Source: Sphaerisporangium album (GTDB taxonomy: Bacteria > Actinomycetota > Actinomycetes > Streptosporangiales > Streptosporangiaceae). From it: DNA of 64,000 nt. The DNA lies in contig NZ_QOIL01000001.1 in assembly GCF_003323745.1 (NCBI RefSeq), positions 248,001 to 312,000 of the forward strand. Reading direction: 5' to 3'. The notes below the pieces were generated by a model. It saw only the letters and a list, made by a program, of their open reading frames with translations. It had not been told where the DNA came from and did not search any database. The first letter of the stretch is position 1, and each line of letters begins with the position of its first letter. The translations under genes were made by a program, and so were the position numbers. Shown here in pieces: positions 27,125-35,056 of this stretch.

Positions 27125-27843
27125 GACACCACCTGCTCGGCGCGGATCAGGTGGAGGAAGGCAGCCTCCAGGTCCGCGGTGCCGGTCCCGGCCAGGATCG
27201 CGTCCGGCGCGTCGTCGGCGATGAGCCGTCCCTCGCGGATGAGCAGCAGCCGGTCGCAGCGGCTGGCCTCGTCCATCACGTGGCTGGAGACCAGGACGGT
27301 GGTGCCCTGGGCGGCCATCGCCCGGAAGCGCCGCCACAGGTCGTCGCGCAGGACGGGATCCTGTCCGACGGTCGGCTCGTCGAGGATCAGCACCGTCGGC
27401 CGGGCGACCAGGGCGCAGGCCAGCGACGCGCGGGCGCGCTGCCCACCCGACAGGTCGCCGACGAGCTGCCCGGCGGCGTCGGCGAGACCCACGTCGGCCA
27501 CGGCGGCGTCCGCGTCCGCCGATGTGACGTCCTTGTAGAGCGAGGCGAAGTACCGGGCGTTCTCGCGGACCGTCAGGTCGGCGTAGACGCTGGGCGCCTG
27601 GGTCAGATACCCGATCATGCCGCGCAGCGGGGCGGACCCGGCCAGCATGCCGAGCACGGTGACCGTGCCCGACTTCACCACCTGGACGCCCACGATGGCG
27701 CGCATGAGGGTGGTCTTCCCGCTGCCGCTCGGGCCGAGCAGCCCGGTGACGCTGCCGCGCGGGATGGAACAGCTCAAACTGTGCAGAACGCGGCGCCTGC
27801 CACGTTCGACCACGAGATCACGAACCTCGATCGCGGGTTCCAT
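27121..27843 (-). CDS. ABC transporter ATP-binding protein
   Basis: The 240-residue ATPase has Walker A GPSGSGKTT (about 36-44), Q-loop YLTQAPS, signature LSGGQ (LVGDLSGGQRARASLACAL), Walker B VLILDEPT and the H-loop SSHVMDE. It powers the ABC-2 permease encoded directly after it. The start is uncertain: ATG 27843 (MEPAIEVRD) fits the family, but GGGAG lies 12 bases away; GTG 27852 and TTG 27876 are in frame. Confidence 0.92.
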   Translation of the reverse strand: MEPAIEVRDLVVERGRRRVLHSLSCSIPRGSVTGLLGPSGSGKTTLMRAIVGVQVVKSGTVTVLGMLAGSAPLRGMIGYLTQAPSVYADLTVRENARYFASLYKDVTSADADAAVADVGLADAAGQLVGDLSGGQRARASLACALVARPTVLILDEPTVGQDPVLRDDLWRRFRAMAAQGTTVLVSSHVMDEASRCDRLLLIREGRLIADDAPDAILAGTGTADLEAAFLHLIRAEQVVS

Positions 27844-27940
27844 AGGTACCACGGACTCCCTGGCCGACAAACTCAACGAGTGATGAAATCAAGGTAGTTG
27901 AGATCACGAGGGCCGACAAGGGGGGTGAGCGAGAACGGAA

Positions 27941-27972
27941 GAACGCCCCGCCGGGAGCCGGGCGGGGCGTTC
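27941..27972 (-). terminator. Intrinsic terminator after the FAD oxidoreductase gene
   Basis: A perfect 12-bp stem (27941-27952 with 27961-27972) is followed on the minus strand by a T-rich stretch (TTCCGTTCTC), one of the few U-tract-like tails in this window. It lies 25 bases after the oxidoreductase stop. Confidence 0.8.
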
Positions 27973-27997
27973 GGGGCTAGCCCGTGATCGGGGCCGG

Positions 27998-29491
27998 TCA
28001 GCGCGGAGACTCGGCTCCGGCCACCGGCTCGGCGGCCGCGACGGACACCGGCTCCCCGGACGCCACGGTGGCCGGCCGCCCGGACGCGGACTGCCCGGCC
28101 ACCGGCCGCCCGGACGTGGTCGCGAAGGACGCCGGCTGCCCGGACGCGACAGCCGCCGCCGACACGGCGATCCGGGGTGCTTTGCGGTGCTTGCGCAGCA
28201 CCTTGAGCAGGCGGTCCGGCCGGAGCAGGCCCTCGGGACGGTCGAGCAGGCCGGTGACGCGGACGAACGCCGACGAGAGGGACGGGTCGACGGCCGCCGC
28301 CGCGTGCAGCCGGGGAAGGTAGGTGTTCACCAGGCGGACCTTCGGCGAACGGCGGCCGCGCACGCCGGGGAAGGCGAGGTCGGTGCCCGTGGCGATGCCC
28401 CACGGGACGTCCACCACCTTGGCGACGGCCTTGAAGTACGCCTTCCAGGCCGGCGCGCGCCCCCCGGACAGCAGCCGGCGCAGCGTGGCGGCCTCCAGGG
28501 CGGCGACCGTCATCCCCTGGCCGTAGATCGGGTTGAACCCGCAGACCGCGTCGCCGAGGACCAGCAGCCCGTCCGGGAAGCGCGACAGCCGTTCGTAGCG
28601 CCGCCGCACGTTGGCCGGGTACTGGATGGCCACCGGGTCGGTGAGCGGCTCGCCGTCCACGATCAGCCGGTGGACGTCGTCGAAGGGGAGGCTCCCGGCG
28701 AACGCGAGGAAGCCGTCGTGGTCGGTCGGCGGGTGGTCGCCGAGCAGCCCGGCCAGTGTGACCAGGAACCGCCCGTCCTCCTGCGCGGCCACGGCGGCGG
28801 CGCGGGGGTGCTCGGGGGTCCAGTTGGCCAGGATGAGCCGGTCGCCGCGCAGCGCGTCCGGCGGGAGGCGGTACGCGCGCGACGAGTACCCCACCCCGAT
28901 GTGGATCTTGTCGACCCTCGGCGGCCGATACCCCAGCTTCTCCAGCCACACCGGCGTGCGCGAGCCCCGCCCGGAGGCGTCGACCACCAGATCGGCGGGG
29001 ATGCCGCGCAGCTCGCCGCCCGGCCCGCGCATGGTCACCCCGTTGACGGTCCGGCGGTCGGCGGTGGTGGTCAGCCCCGCGATGTCGTGACCGTCGCACA
29101 GCCGCAGGCCCGGCAGCGCCAGCACGCGCGCCCGCACATGGGCTTCGAGCAGAGGACGGCTCGGGAACAGCACCGGCTGGCCGATGTCGACGCGGCTGAT
29201 CCGGTGGCCCGACAGCAGCCAGCGGATCCCGCCCAGCAGGTCCCCGGCGGGCGCGCCCGCGGCGACCACCTCGGCGGTCAGCCCCGGGAACAGCTCGTCC
29301 AGCACCTGCCCGCCCCGGGCGAGCAGCGCGTGCACGTGGTGCCCCTGCGGCACGCCCCGCCGCTGCGCGGCCCCGCGCGGCAGCACGTCCCGTTCCACGA
29401 TCGTCACCTTGTCGTAGAACTCGGCCAGCACCCGCGCGGCCAGCAACCCGGCCATGCTGCCCCCGAGCACGACCGCCCGCGTCCCCGCCAT
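27998..29491 (-). CDS. FAD-dependent oxidoreductase (monooxygenase/halogenase-like)
   Basis: The 497-residue protein has the FAD-binding start AVVLGGSMAGLLAARVLAE, a GD motif region LLVLGDAVCGFNPIYGQGMT that contacts FAD ribitol and pyrophosphate, and an intermediate VVDASGRGSRTPVWLEKLGY. These fit the group A flavoprotein monooxygenase and geranylgeranyl-reductase-like superfamily common in secondary metabolism. A tryptophan-halogenase WxWxIP motif was not seen. The last 60 residues are a low-complexity Ala/Ser/Pro/Gly tail with SGRPVAGQSASGRPATVASG-like repeats, unlike the family. No biosynthetic partners are adjacent, so the substrate is unknown. The start is ATG 29491; GTG nine bases upstream is possible. 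Confidence 0.85.
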   Translation of the reverse strand: MAGTRAVVLGGSMAGLLAARVLAEFYDKVTIVERDVLPRGAAQRRGVPQGHHVHALLARGGQVLDELFPGLTAEVVAAGAPAGDLLGGIRWLLSGHRISRVDIGQPVLFPSRPLLEAHVRARVLALPGLRLCDGHDIAGLTTTADRRTVNGVTMRGPGGELRGIPADLVVDASGRGSRTPVWLEKLGYRPPRVDKIHIGVGYSSRAYRLPPDALRGDRLILANWTPEHPRAAAVAAQEDGRFLVTLAGLLGDHPPTDHDGFLAFAGSLPFDDVHRLIVDGEPLTDPVAIQYPANVRRRYERLSRFPDGLLVLGDAVCGFNPIYGQGMTVAALEAATLRRLLSGGRAPAWKAYFKAVAKVVDVPWGIATGTDLAFPGVRGRRSPKVRLVNTYLPRLHAAAAVDPSLSSAFVRVTGLLDRPEGLLRPDRLLKVLRKHRKAPRIAVSAAAVASGQPASFATTSGRPVAGQSASGRPATVASGEPVSVAAAEPVAGAESPR

Positions 29492-29606
29492 CCGCGCCAC
29501 TGTCCGGCCCCCATCGTCCGACGCCCGCCGTGGCTTCAGCATCCGCCGCGGACGGGCCCCGGACATCTCCGAGCGTGCTGTGCGGCCGGAGGCGCCCGGA
29601 CACGCG

Positions 29607-29635
29607 GACGGGGCCGGTGGGATGCCGGCCCCGTC
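29607..29635 (-). terminator. Terminator after the subtilase gene
   Basis: An 11-bp perfect stem (29607-29617 with 29625-29635) and seven-base loop lie 33 bases after the subtilase stop. Confidence 0.7.
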
Positions 29636-29667
29636 GTTGTGGACAGCGGGTTTACGCGGTCGTGTCC

Positions 29668-32600
29668 TTACTGGACGGTGATCTTGTCGACCTCGACCGT
29701 GACGCCCTTCACCTCAGGTGTGGACGTCGCCGTCGTCACCGAGCCGACGCCGGACGTCACGCCCTTCACCTTCAGCGTGTACGTCAGCTTGCCGCCGGGC
29801 GCGCCCGGGGTGCTGCTGACGCGGTAGTCCTCGACCGGAGGCCCGGAGATCTGGCCGCCGGCCGTGCCCTCGGCGTTCTCGGCGCCCACGGTCAGCCCGT
29901 AGGACGGCCCGGGGTCGCCGGGGAGGTTGGACGGGTCGTAGGAGTAGGTGATGTCCTCCGAGCCGTTGACGCCGATCCACTGCTGGAAGACCTTCAGCCC
30001 GGTCTGGCCGAACAGGTGGACGCGCCACTCCAGGACGAGCCAGGTGTCGACGCCGTCGGTCAGGGTGCCGGCGAAGATGCCCGGCGCGCCCGTGCCGTCC
30101 AGGTCGGTCCAGTAGGACGCCAGCTCGTTGTTCGGCGCGGCGGGGTCCGGCAGCGTCTGCGGCACGTAGTCCACATCGGCCGAGCCGGAGCTGCCGCCGG
30201 GGATGCTGTAGCCGTTGGAGACGACGCCGATGCGGTTGTAGGTCCTGCCCGCGTAGACGAAGCCCGGGACGTTGAAGTTGATCGCTTCCTCGTCGCCGAT
30301 CGGGGTCGGGGTGATGCCGAACAGGTCGAGCGGCAGGTAGCCCGCGGGGCCGGTGCCGGGGGCGATGCCGGGCTTGTCGGGCTGGCGTCCGGCGAGCGCG
30401 GCCTTGGCCGTGGCGATCTGGCTGCCGACCTTGGTCGCGCCGGTCACGCTGTTGATCCGCAGCTTGGAGTCCAGCGTGGTCAGCGCGCTGACCTCGGTGT
30501 CCTTCAGCGTGGTGTTCTCGACGGTGACCGTGCAGGTGGACTCGCCGGTGTTCTTGGCGATGGTGGCCGGCGTGCAGGTCTGGTCGACCGGGACCGCGCC
30601 CTCCTGACGGTAGAAGGCCACCGGCAGGTGCAGGTTACGGCTGCCGCCGACCTGCTTCAGGTTGACCTGGCCGAAGTACTGACCGTCGGGAAGGTCGGGA
30701 GCGGCGATCAGGACGGTGAGGTCCTGCGACTTGCCGGGCTTGACGCTGAACAGCGGGGGCAGCACCGTCACGGAGGCGCCGCTCGGGGCGGTGCCGGTGG
30801 CCGTGTAGGTGAGCGTCTTGCCGGTGACGTTCTTGACCGTCCGCTTGGCCGTGATCGCGCCCGGCATGATCGGCGCGTTCACCGACGGCACGTTCAGGTC
30901 GATCCGGTTGAGCGGGTCGGCGGCGGAGGCCGCGTAGTTGGCGGCGGTCTCGTCCAGCGTCAGGCCCGGGTCGCCGGCCTTGGTGAGGTCGATGCGGCCG
31001 CCGCCGTAGTCGAACGGGTCGGCCGGGGTGACCCGGTCCTCCTTGGTGACCGACGTCTTGGCGGTGGTCTCCAGGGCGGACTTGACCTGGCCCGGCGTCC
31101 AGTCGGGGTGCAGCGCGAACAGCAGCGCGCCGGCCCCGGCCACGTGCGGCGAGGACATCGAGGTGCCCGCGATGGCCTGGAACAGGTTGCCGGCAGGGCC
31201 TTCGGCGGGTGACTCGGGCGTGGGCGTGCCACCGGCGAGGATGTGCAGGCCGGGCGCGGTCACGTCCGGCTTGAGGAAGTCGCCGCCCGGTCCCCGTGAG
31301 GAGAACGAGGTCATGGCGTCGCCCTGCCAGGTGGTCTTGGTGCCCTGGGTGAACTTCGCGGTGGCCCCGGGGTTGGCGGCCAGGAAGTTCAGCAGGGTCG
31401 TGCTGTCCGGCTGATCGACGTGGACGGCCGGCAGCCAGTGGTTGTCTGTCATCACGTCGAGCGGCGTCGCGTTGTACATGATCATGCCGGCCGCGCCGCC
31501 CTGCTTGACGGTGAAGCCCTTCATGACACGGTTGGGGCCGCGCTGGCAGACGACGATCTTCCCGGCGAACAGGCCCGCCGGAGGCGTTTTCACGCACAGC
31601 GGGTCGGAGTACGGCGGGGCCGCGGCCGACACGACGGGAAGCGGCGAGCTGATGCCCGCCGTGATCGAGGCGCCCGAGACCGTGGCGGTCGCGCCGCCCG
31701 CGCCGGTCAGCGTCACGGTCGACCGGTAGGTCCGGGTCTGCGTGGAGGCGGCGACGGTGGTCACCCAGGGGCTGTGGTGGTCGGTGGTCGCCGCGCCGGG
31801 GCCGGAGTTGCCCGCGGAGGCCGAGACGAACACGCCGGCCGCGTACGCGTCGAGGAACGCCAGCTCCACCGGGTCGCTGTACGGGTCGCTACCACCGGAG
31901 ATCGAGAAGTTGATCACCCGGACGCCGTCGAGGATGGCCCGTCCCACGGCCGCGGCCGAGTCCGACGGGAAGCAGCCCTCGGCGCCGCAGATCTTGTAGA
32001 CCGACACGGCCGCGGCGGGCGCGATGCCGTGGATCGGTCCCCGGCTGATGCCGAGCGGGTTGGCGTCGGCGACCGGGCCGCCCGCGGACGTCGTCGCGGT
32101 GTGCGTGCCGTGGCCGTTGGAGTCACGGGCGCTGTCCGGGTACACCTCGCCGCCGAAGACGGCGTTGTAGGTGTCCAGGAACGGCCTGCCGCCGATCAGC
32201 TTGTTGTTGCAGACGAAGACGTCGGTGGCCGGCGTCAGCGGGTTGTCGCCGAAGTTGCAGACGCGCGGGGTGCCGTCCTTGGTCGGCGGGGGAGCGGGCA
32301 GGGTGCCCGGGTCCTTGAATGACGGGTGCTCGGGCCAGACGCCGGAGTCCAGGTTTCCGTAGATCACGCCCTTGCCGGAGGACGGGCTGCCGCCGAGCTG
32401 GTTGTAGATCGTGGGAGCGCCGATGAACTCGGGGCTGGAGTCGGTCAGCGGCTGCTGGAGCTTGTCCTCCTGCACCGCCGCGACGCCGGGGAGCTTCAGC
32501 AGCTCGACGGCCTTGTTGGCGGGCACCTTCACGGCGATGCCGCCGTAGACGGTCCGCAGCCTCTGCCCGGCCTTGGCGCCTGGGACGCTCTTGCCGAGGG

Positions 32601-33033
32601 CGCTGACGAAGGCGTTCTCGACGTCCTCGATGTGCTTCTCGTACTTCTTGGCGGCGTCGCTCTTGATGTCCAGGCTCTTGCCGGTGACCTGCGGGCTGGT
32701 GCCCTTGAGGCCGTCGACGCCGCCCTTGTAGGCGGCCAGCGAGTCGTAGTCGAGCTTGACGACCACGTTGACCGGCGCGCTGCCGGTCGCCTTGAACAGC
32801 GCGGTGTCGCTCTTGGCCAGCTTGCCGCTGGGGGACTTGGCCCCCTGGACCCGGTCGACGACGGTGAGGGGGGTTGCCTTCCACTTAGCGGTGGACGCCG
32901 TCGCCGGACCCGGGGTGGGGGTCGCGGACGCCGGGACCGCGGGGCTGATCGCGCCGATGAGGACGAGACCCGCTCCGACCGCCACGGCACGGCGTGTTCG
33001 CGATAAGAGGAGAGGCAGGGGATTGCTTGGCAC
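29668..33033 (-). CDS. Secreted subtilisin-like serine peptidase (S8) with PA domain
   Basis: The 1121-residue preproenzyme has a Sec signal (basic SRTRRAV, hydrophobic core, likely cut ASA-TP near residue 37). An I9-type propeptide follows (VVVKLDYDSLAAYKGG to GVAAVQEDKLQQP). The S8 domain shows catalytic Asp in GNLDSGVWPEHPSF (about 228), His in NGHGTHTATTSAG (about 309) and Ser in GTSMSSPHVAGAG (about 623), with a PA domain inserted before Ser (GGAAGMIMYN). After it come Fn3-like domains (VKNVTGKTLTYTATGTAPSG) and C-terminal beta-rich segments. The layout matches plant and actinomycete subtilases of the cucumisin type. It likely degrades extracellular protein. GTG 33033 has GGAGG four bases upstream. 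Confidence 0.95.
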   Translation of the reverse strand: MPSNPLPLLLSRTRRAVAVGAGLVLIGAISPAVPASATPTPGPATASTAKWKATPLTVVDRVQGAKSPSGKLAKSDTALFKATGSAPVNVVVKLDYDSLAAYKGGVDGLKGTSPQVTGKSLDIKSDAAKKYEKHIEDVENAFVSALGKSVPGAKAGQRLRTVYGGIAVKVPANKAVELLKLPGVAAVQEDKLQQPLTDSSPEFIGAPTIYNQLGGSPSSGKGVIYGNLDSGVWPEHPSFKDPGTLPAPPPTKDGTPRVCNFGDNPLTPATDVFVCNNKLIGGRPFLDTYNAVFGGEVYPDSARDSNGHGTHTATTSAGGPVADANPLGISRGPIHGIAPAAAVSVYKICGAEGCFPSDSAAAVGRAILDGVRVINFSISGGSDPYSDPVELAFLDAYAAGVFVSASAGNSGPGAATTDHHSPWVTTVAASTQTRTYRSTVTLTGAGGATATVSGASITAGISSPLPVVSAAAPPYSDPLCVKTPPAGLFAGKIVVCQRGPNRVMKGFTVKQGGAAGMIMYNATPLDVMTDNHWLPAVHVDQPDSTTLLNFLAANPGATAKFTQGTKTTWQGDAMTSFSSRGPGGDFLKPDVTAPGLHILAGGTPTPESPAEGPAGNLFQAIAGTSMSSPHVAGAGALLFALHPDWTPGQVKSALETTAKTSVTKEDRVTPADPFDYGGGRIDLTKAGDPGLTLDETAANYAASAADPLNRIDLNVPSVNAPIMPGAITAKRTVKNVTGKTLTYTATGTAPSGASVTVLPPLFSVKPGKSQDLTVLIAAPDLPDGQYFGQVNLKQVGGSRNLHLPVAFYRQEGAVPVDQTCTPATIAKNTGESTCTVTVENTTLKDTEVSALTTLDSKLRINSVTGATKVGSQIATAKAALAGRQPDKPGIAPGTGPAGYLPLDLFGITPTPIGDEEAINFNVPGFVYAGRTYNRIGVVSNGYSIPGGSSGSADVDYVPQTLPDPAAPNNELASYWTDLDGTGAPGIFAGTLTDGVDTWLVLEWRVHLFGQTGLKVFQQWIGVNGSEDITYSYDPSNLPGDPGPSYGLTVGAENAEGTAGGQISGPPVEDYRVSSTPGAPGGKLTYTLKVKGVTSGVGSVTTATSTPEVKGVTVEVDKITVQ

Positions 33034-33182
33034 GGCACCTCCATGAGGACCACTGGGACCTGCCGTCCAAAGGGCATGGAGAAGCCGCGCCGCCCGCATG
33101 AGGACATGGCGAGGGACTTCACCCTCCCCGTTGGGCGACATGTGCCTGGACGCCCGAGCTCGGGCGAACCAAACACAGGGGG

Positions 33183-33188
33183 AGTCTA
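33183..33188 (-). promoter_or_regulatory. Possible -10 box (TAGACT) of the subtilase
   Basis: TAGACT on the minus strand would give a leader of about 140 bases. The region 33190-33260 is unusually AT-rich for this window and has short inverted repeats (ATATC...GATAT; AGATC...GATCT). No -35 is clear. Confidence 0.3.
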
Positions 33189-33317
33189 AATGCCTGCCTG
33201 ATATCCGCCTAGATCGATATACAGACTGATCTGCAGCAATATATGACCAAAAGTGGACACATTCCGGTTAGAAGGTGTGGTCGGCGCAGTTGGAAGAACG
33301 TTCCATTCCCCGGGACG

Positions 33318-33323
33318 TACAAT
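33318..33323 (+). promoter_or_regulatory. -10 box (TACAAT) of the smr gene
   Basis: TACAAT ends six bases before GTG 33330 and no ribosome site is present, so the mRNA is probably leaderless. Confidence 0.55.
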
Positions 33324-33329
33324 CGGCGC

Positions 33330-33584
33330 GTGAAGCTGAAGCTGGATCTCCACGACATCTACAACCGGGGCGCCGAGATCGACCGGGCCCTGCACGGGAT
33401 CATCCAGGAGGCGATCCGGAAGAAGGCCACCGAGGTCGAGATCATCCCGGGCAAGGGGTCGGGCCAGCTCAAGAAGAAGGTCCTGCGCTTCCTGGACCAG
33501 AAGGAGATCAAGGCCCTTTACCACCGCATCGACAAGGACGCCAAGAACCACGGCCGCCTGTTCGTCTACTTCCGCTGGAAGTGA
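33330..33584 (+). CDS. Stand-alone Smr-domain protein
   Basis: The 84-residue protein is just one Smr domain (MutS2 C-terminal type): LKLDLHDIYNRGAEIDRAL with the LDLH motif, and IIPGKGSGQLKKKVLRFL, which replaces the usual GxGxxxLR loop. Smr domains nick or cleave DNA or RNA, and the LDLH Asp/His are thought to take part in catalysis. Free-standing forms are small and of unclear role; recent work on Smr proteins links them to rescue of stalled ribosomes, but that is not shown here. GTG 33330 gives a complete domain; the longer frame to 33243 adds unrelated sequence. Confidence 0.88.
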   Translation: MKLKLDLHDIYNRGAEIDRALHGIIQEAIRKKATEVEIIPGKGSGQLKKKVLRFLDQKEIKALYHRIDKDAKNHGRLFVYFRWK

Positions 33585-33726
33585 GCTCCTGTCGGGTTCG
33601 CCGGTCGCGGCGGGTTTCTGATACCGGACACGGGTGACAGGTGTGGCCGATGCCCCCCCTCGGCGGTAAATAGCGCGCAAAGTATGCTGGGGCGTACGCA
33701 TGATCGCCTGCCCCTGAGGAGTGGTG

Positions 33727-34362
33727 ATGGCGGAGAGCCCGGACGTCCTGGAGATCACATCCGAGGCGGAGCTGCGCGCGCTGCTCGGCGAGCCCCTGCC
33801 GAGAGCCCTCACCAAGGAGCGCGTCCTGCTGCACGAGCGGGACAAGGAGTGGCTCGCGGCCTCCCCGTTCTGCCTCATGGCGACGTCCGGCGCCGACGGC
33901 GCCTGCGACGTCTCGCCCAAGGGCGACCCTCCCGGGTTCACCCACGTCATCGACGACGCCACGATCGCGATCCCGGACCGCCCGGGGAACCGCCGGGTGG
34001 ACGGCTTCGCCAACATCCTCGCCAACCCCCACGTCGGGCTGCTGTACCTCGTTCCCGGGCGCACCGAGACGCTGCGCGTCAACGGCCGGGCGAGGCTCGT
34101 CCGCGAGGCGCCGTTCTTCGACGAGATGATCGTCAAGGGGCACCGGCCCAGGCTCGCCCTCGTCGTCGACATCGAGCAGATCTTCTTCCACTGCGGCAAG
34201 GCGTTCCTGCGCTCGGCGCTGTGGAGGCCGGAAACATGGGAGCCGGACGCGCTGCCGTCGCACGCGCGCATCGTGAAGAGCGTCCAGCAGACCGAGGAGA
34301 CGCTGGAAGAACTGGAGAAGTACTACGGCCCGGAGTACGCGGCCAAGCTCTACCGCGCCTGA
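33727..34362 (+). CDS. PPOX-type flavoprotein (MSMEG_1061-like)
   Basis: The 211-residue protein resembles the pyridoxamine-phosphate-oxidase-like family typified by MSMEG_1061: FCLMATSGADGACDVSPKGDPPGF, GNRRVDGFANILANPHVGLLYLVPG and RVNGRARLV. It should bind FMN in a split barrel and reduce an unknown small molecule. The SALWRPETWEP segment near the end is also typical. ATG 33727 has AGGAG five bases upstream. A TATGCT hexamer near 33683 is a possible -10 box. No partner gene is adjacent on the same strand. Confidence 0.9.
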   Translation: MAESPDVLEITSEAELRALLGEPLPRALTKERVLLHERDKEWLAASPFCLMATSGADGACDVSPKGDPPGFTHVIDDATIAIPDRPGNRRVDGFANILANPHVGLLYLVPGRTETLRVNGRARLVREAPFFDEMIVKGHRPRLALVVDIEQIFFHCGKAFLRSALWRPETWEPDALPSHARIVKSVQQTEETLEELEKYYGPEYAAKLYRA

Positions 34363-34474
34363 GGGCCGCGCCGTCGCGGCGCCGTCGAGAGCCCTGTCAA
34401 CGGCCTGGGCCGGGGCCGGTCATCGGCCCGCGCGCGGACGGCCGGTCGTGAACTCGGCCGCGATCGATCACGGC

Positions 34475-34606
34475 TCATTGGGCGAGGAAGCGGTCGATCA
34501 TGCGCAGGGCCGGGTCCGTGCACTGCTCGGCGAGGAGGAGTGCGGCGAGGCCAAAGGCGTTCATGCGTTCGATCGCTTCCTCATCACGAGCATAACCCCT
34601 GGTCAT
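34475..34606 (-). CDS. Small protein overlapping arsR (43 residues)
   Basis: A 43-codon frame begins at an ATG that overlaps the arsR stop codon (ATGA) and ends at 34475. The product reads MTRGYARDEEAIERMNAFGL, then AALLLAEQCTDPALRMIDRF and LAQ: a compact, mostly helical, amphipathic peptide with sensible composition. The four-base overlap matches the coupled genes elsewhere in this window. I do not recognise it. It could be a cofactor or antagonist of the regulator, or a decayed C-terminus. Confidence 0.5.
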   Translation of the reverse strand: MTRGYARDEEAIERMNAFGLAALLLAEQCTDPALRMIDRFLAQ

Positions 34607-34974
34607 CACCCCGGGCTCGCCGCCGAGGGCCGCCCGTGACGGTCGCCGCCCGTTTCGCCGGGCTCCGCGAGGATCGCGGCGAGCAGGCCGGGGAAGCGGC
34701 TCTCCAGGTCTTCCCTGCGCAGGCTCACGTACCGCTGCCGGCCGGAGGGGACGTTGCGGATCACGCCCGCCTCTCGCAGCGTCTTGAGCTGGTGGGACAG
34801 GGTGGACTTGGGGATCTCGCCGCCGGCGGGCTGGCAGTTGGCGACCTCCAGTGGACCCTCGGCCAGCCGTCGTACCAGCGCTAGCCGCGCGGGGTCGCTC
34901 AGGGCGAACAGCACGTCGGTCACCACCATTTCGGCGGGTTCGGGATGTGCCAGCTCGCGCGAGGAAGACATCAC
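34606..34974 (-). CDS. ArsR-family transcriptional regulator
   Basis: The 122-residue protein has a winged helix of the ArsR type: VLFALSDPARLALVRRLAEG, the recognition region IPKSTLSHQLKTLREAGVI and the wing VPSGRQRYVSLR. Metal-binding cysteines of the ELCVCD type are absent; one Cys lies in EVANCQPAGGE, so a non-metal signal is more likely. It is divergent from an MFS exporter and motif ACTGTTC/GAACAGT occurs around both promoters, so it probably represses both. GTG 34974 is six bases after TATTAT; ATG 34971 is next to it. Confidence 0.92.
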   Translation of the reverse strand: MMSSSRELAHPEPAEMVVTDVLFALSDPARLALVRRLAEGPLEVANCQPAGGEIPKSTLSHQLKTLREAGVIRNVPSGRQRYVSLRREDLESRFPGLLAAILAEPGETGGDRHGRPSAASPG

Positions 34975-34980
34975 GGTTCG

Positions 34981-34986
34981 ATAATA
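34981..34986 (-). promoter_or_regulatory. -10 box (TATTAT) of arsR
   Basis: TATTAT on the minus strand ends six bases before GTG 34974, suggesting leaderless arsR mRNA. A GAACAGT half-site (34990-34996) lies just upstream. Confidence 0.5.
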
Positions 34987-35020
34987 GTTGAACAGTACGC
35001 CCGGGTCGGCGTAGTCTCCA

Positions 35021-35044
35021 ACTGTTCGAAACTTTTGGAACAGT
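35021..35044. promoter_or_regulatory. Candidate ArsR operator ACTGTTC-n10-GAACAGT
   Basis: Perfect 7-bp arms (35021-35027 and 35038-35044) sit 12 bases before the MFS start. Another copy of GAACAGT occurs at 34990-34996 in the arsR promoter. The region is AT-rich relative to the surrounding DNA. Confidence 0.6.
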
Positions 35045-35056
35045 CAGGGGATCGCG

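Noticed and set aside
28187-29827. 546-codon plus-strand frame opposite the FAD oxidoreductase
   Set aside because: Antisense shadow; the minus strand has clear FAD motifs.
33290-33310. GAACGTTC as an SOS (LexA) box before smr
   Set aside because: The actinobacterial box needs GAAC-n4-GTTC; here there is no four-base spacer.
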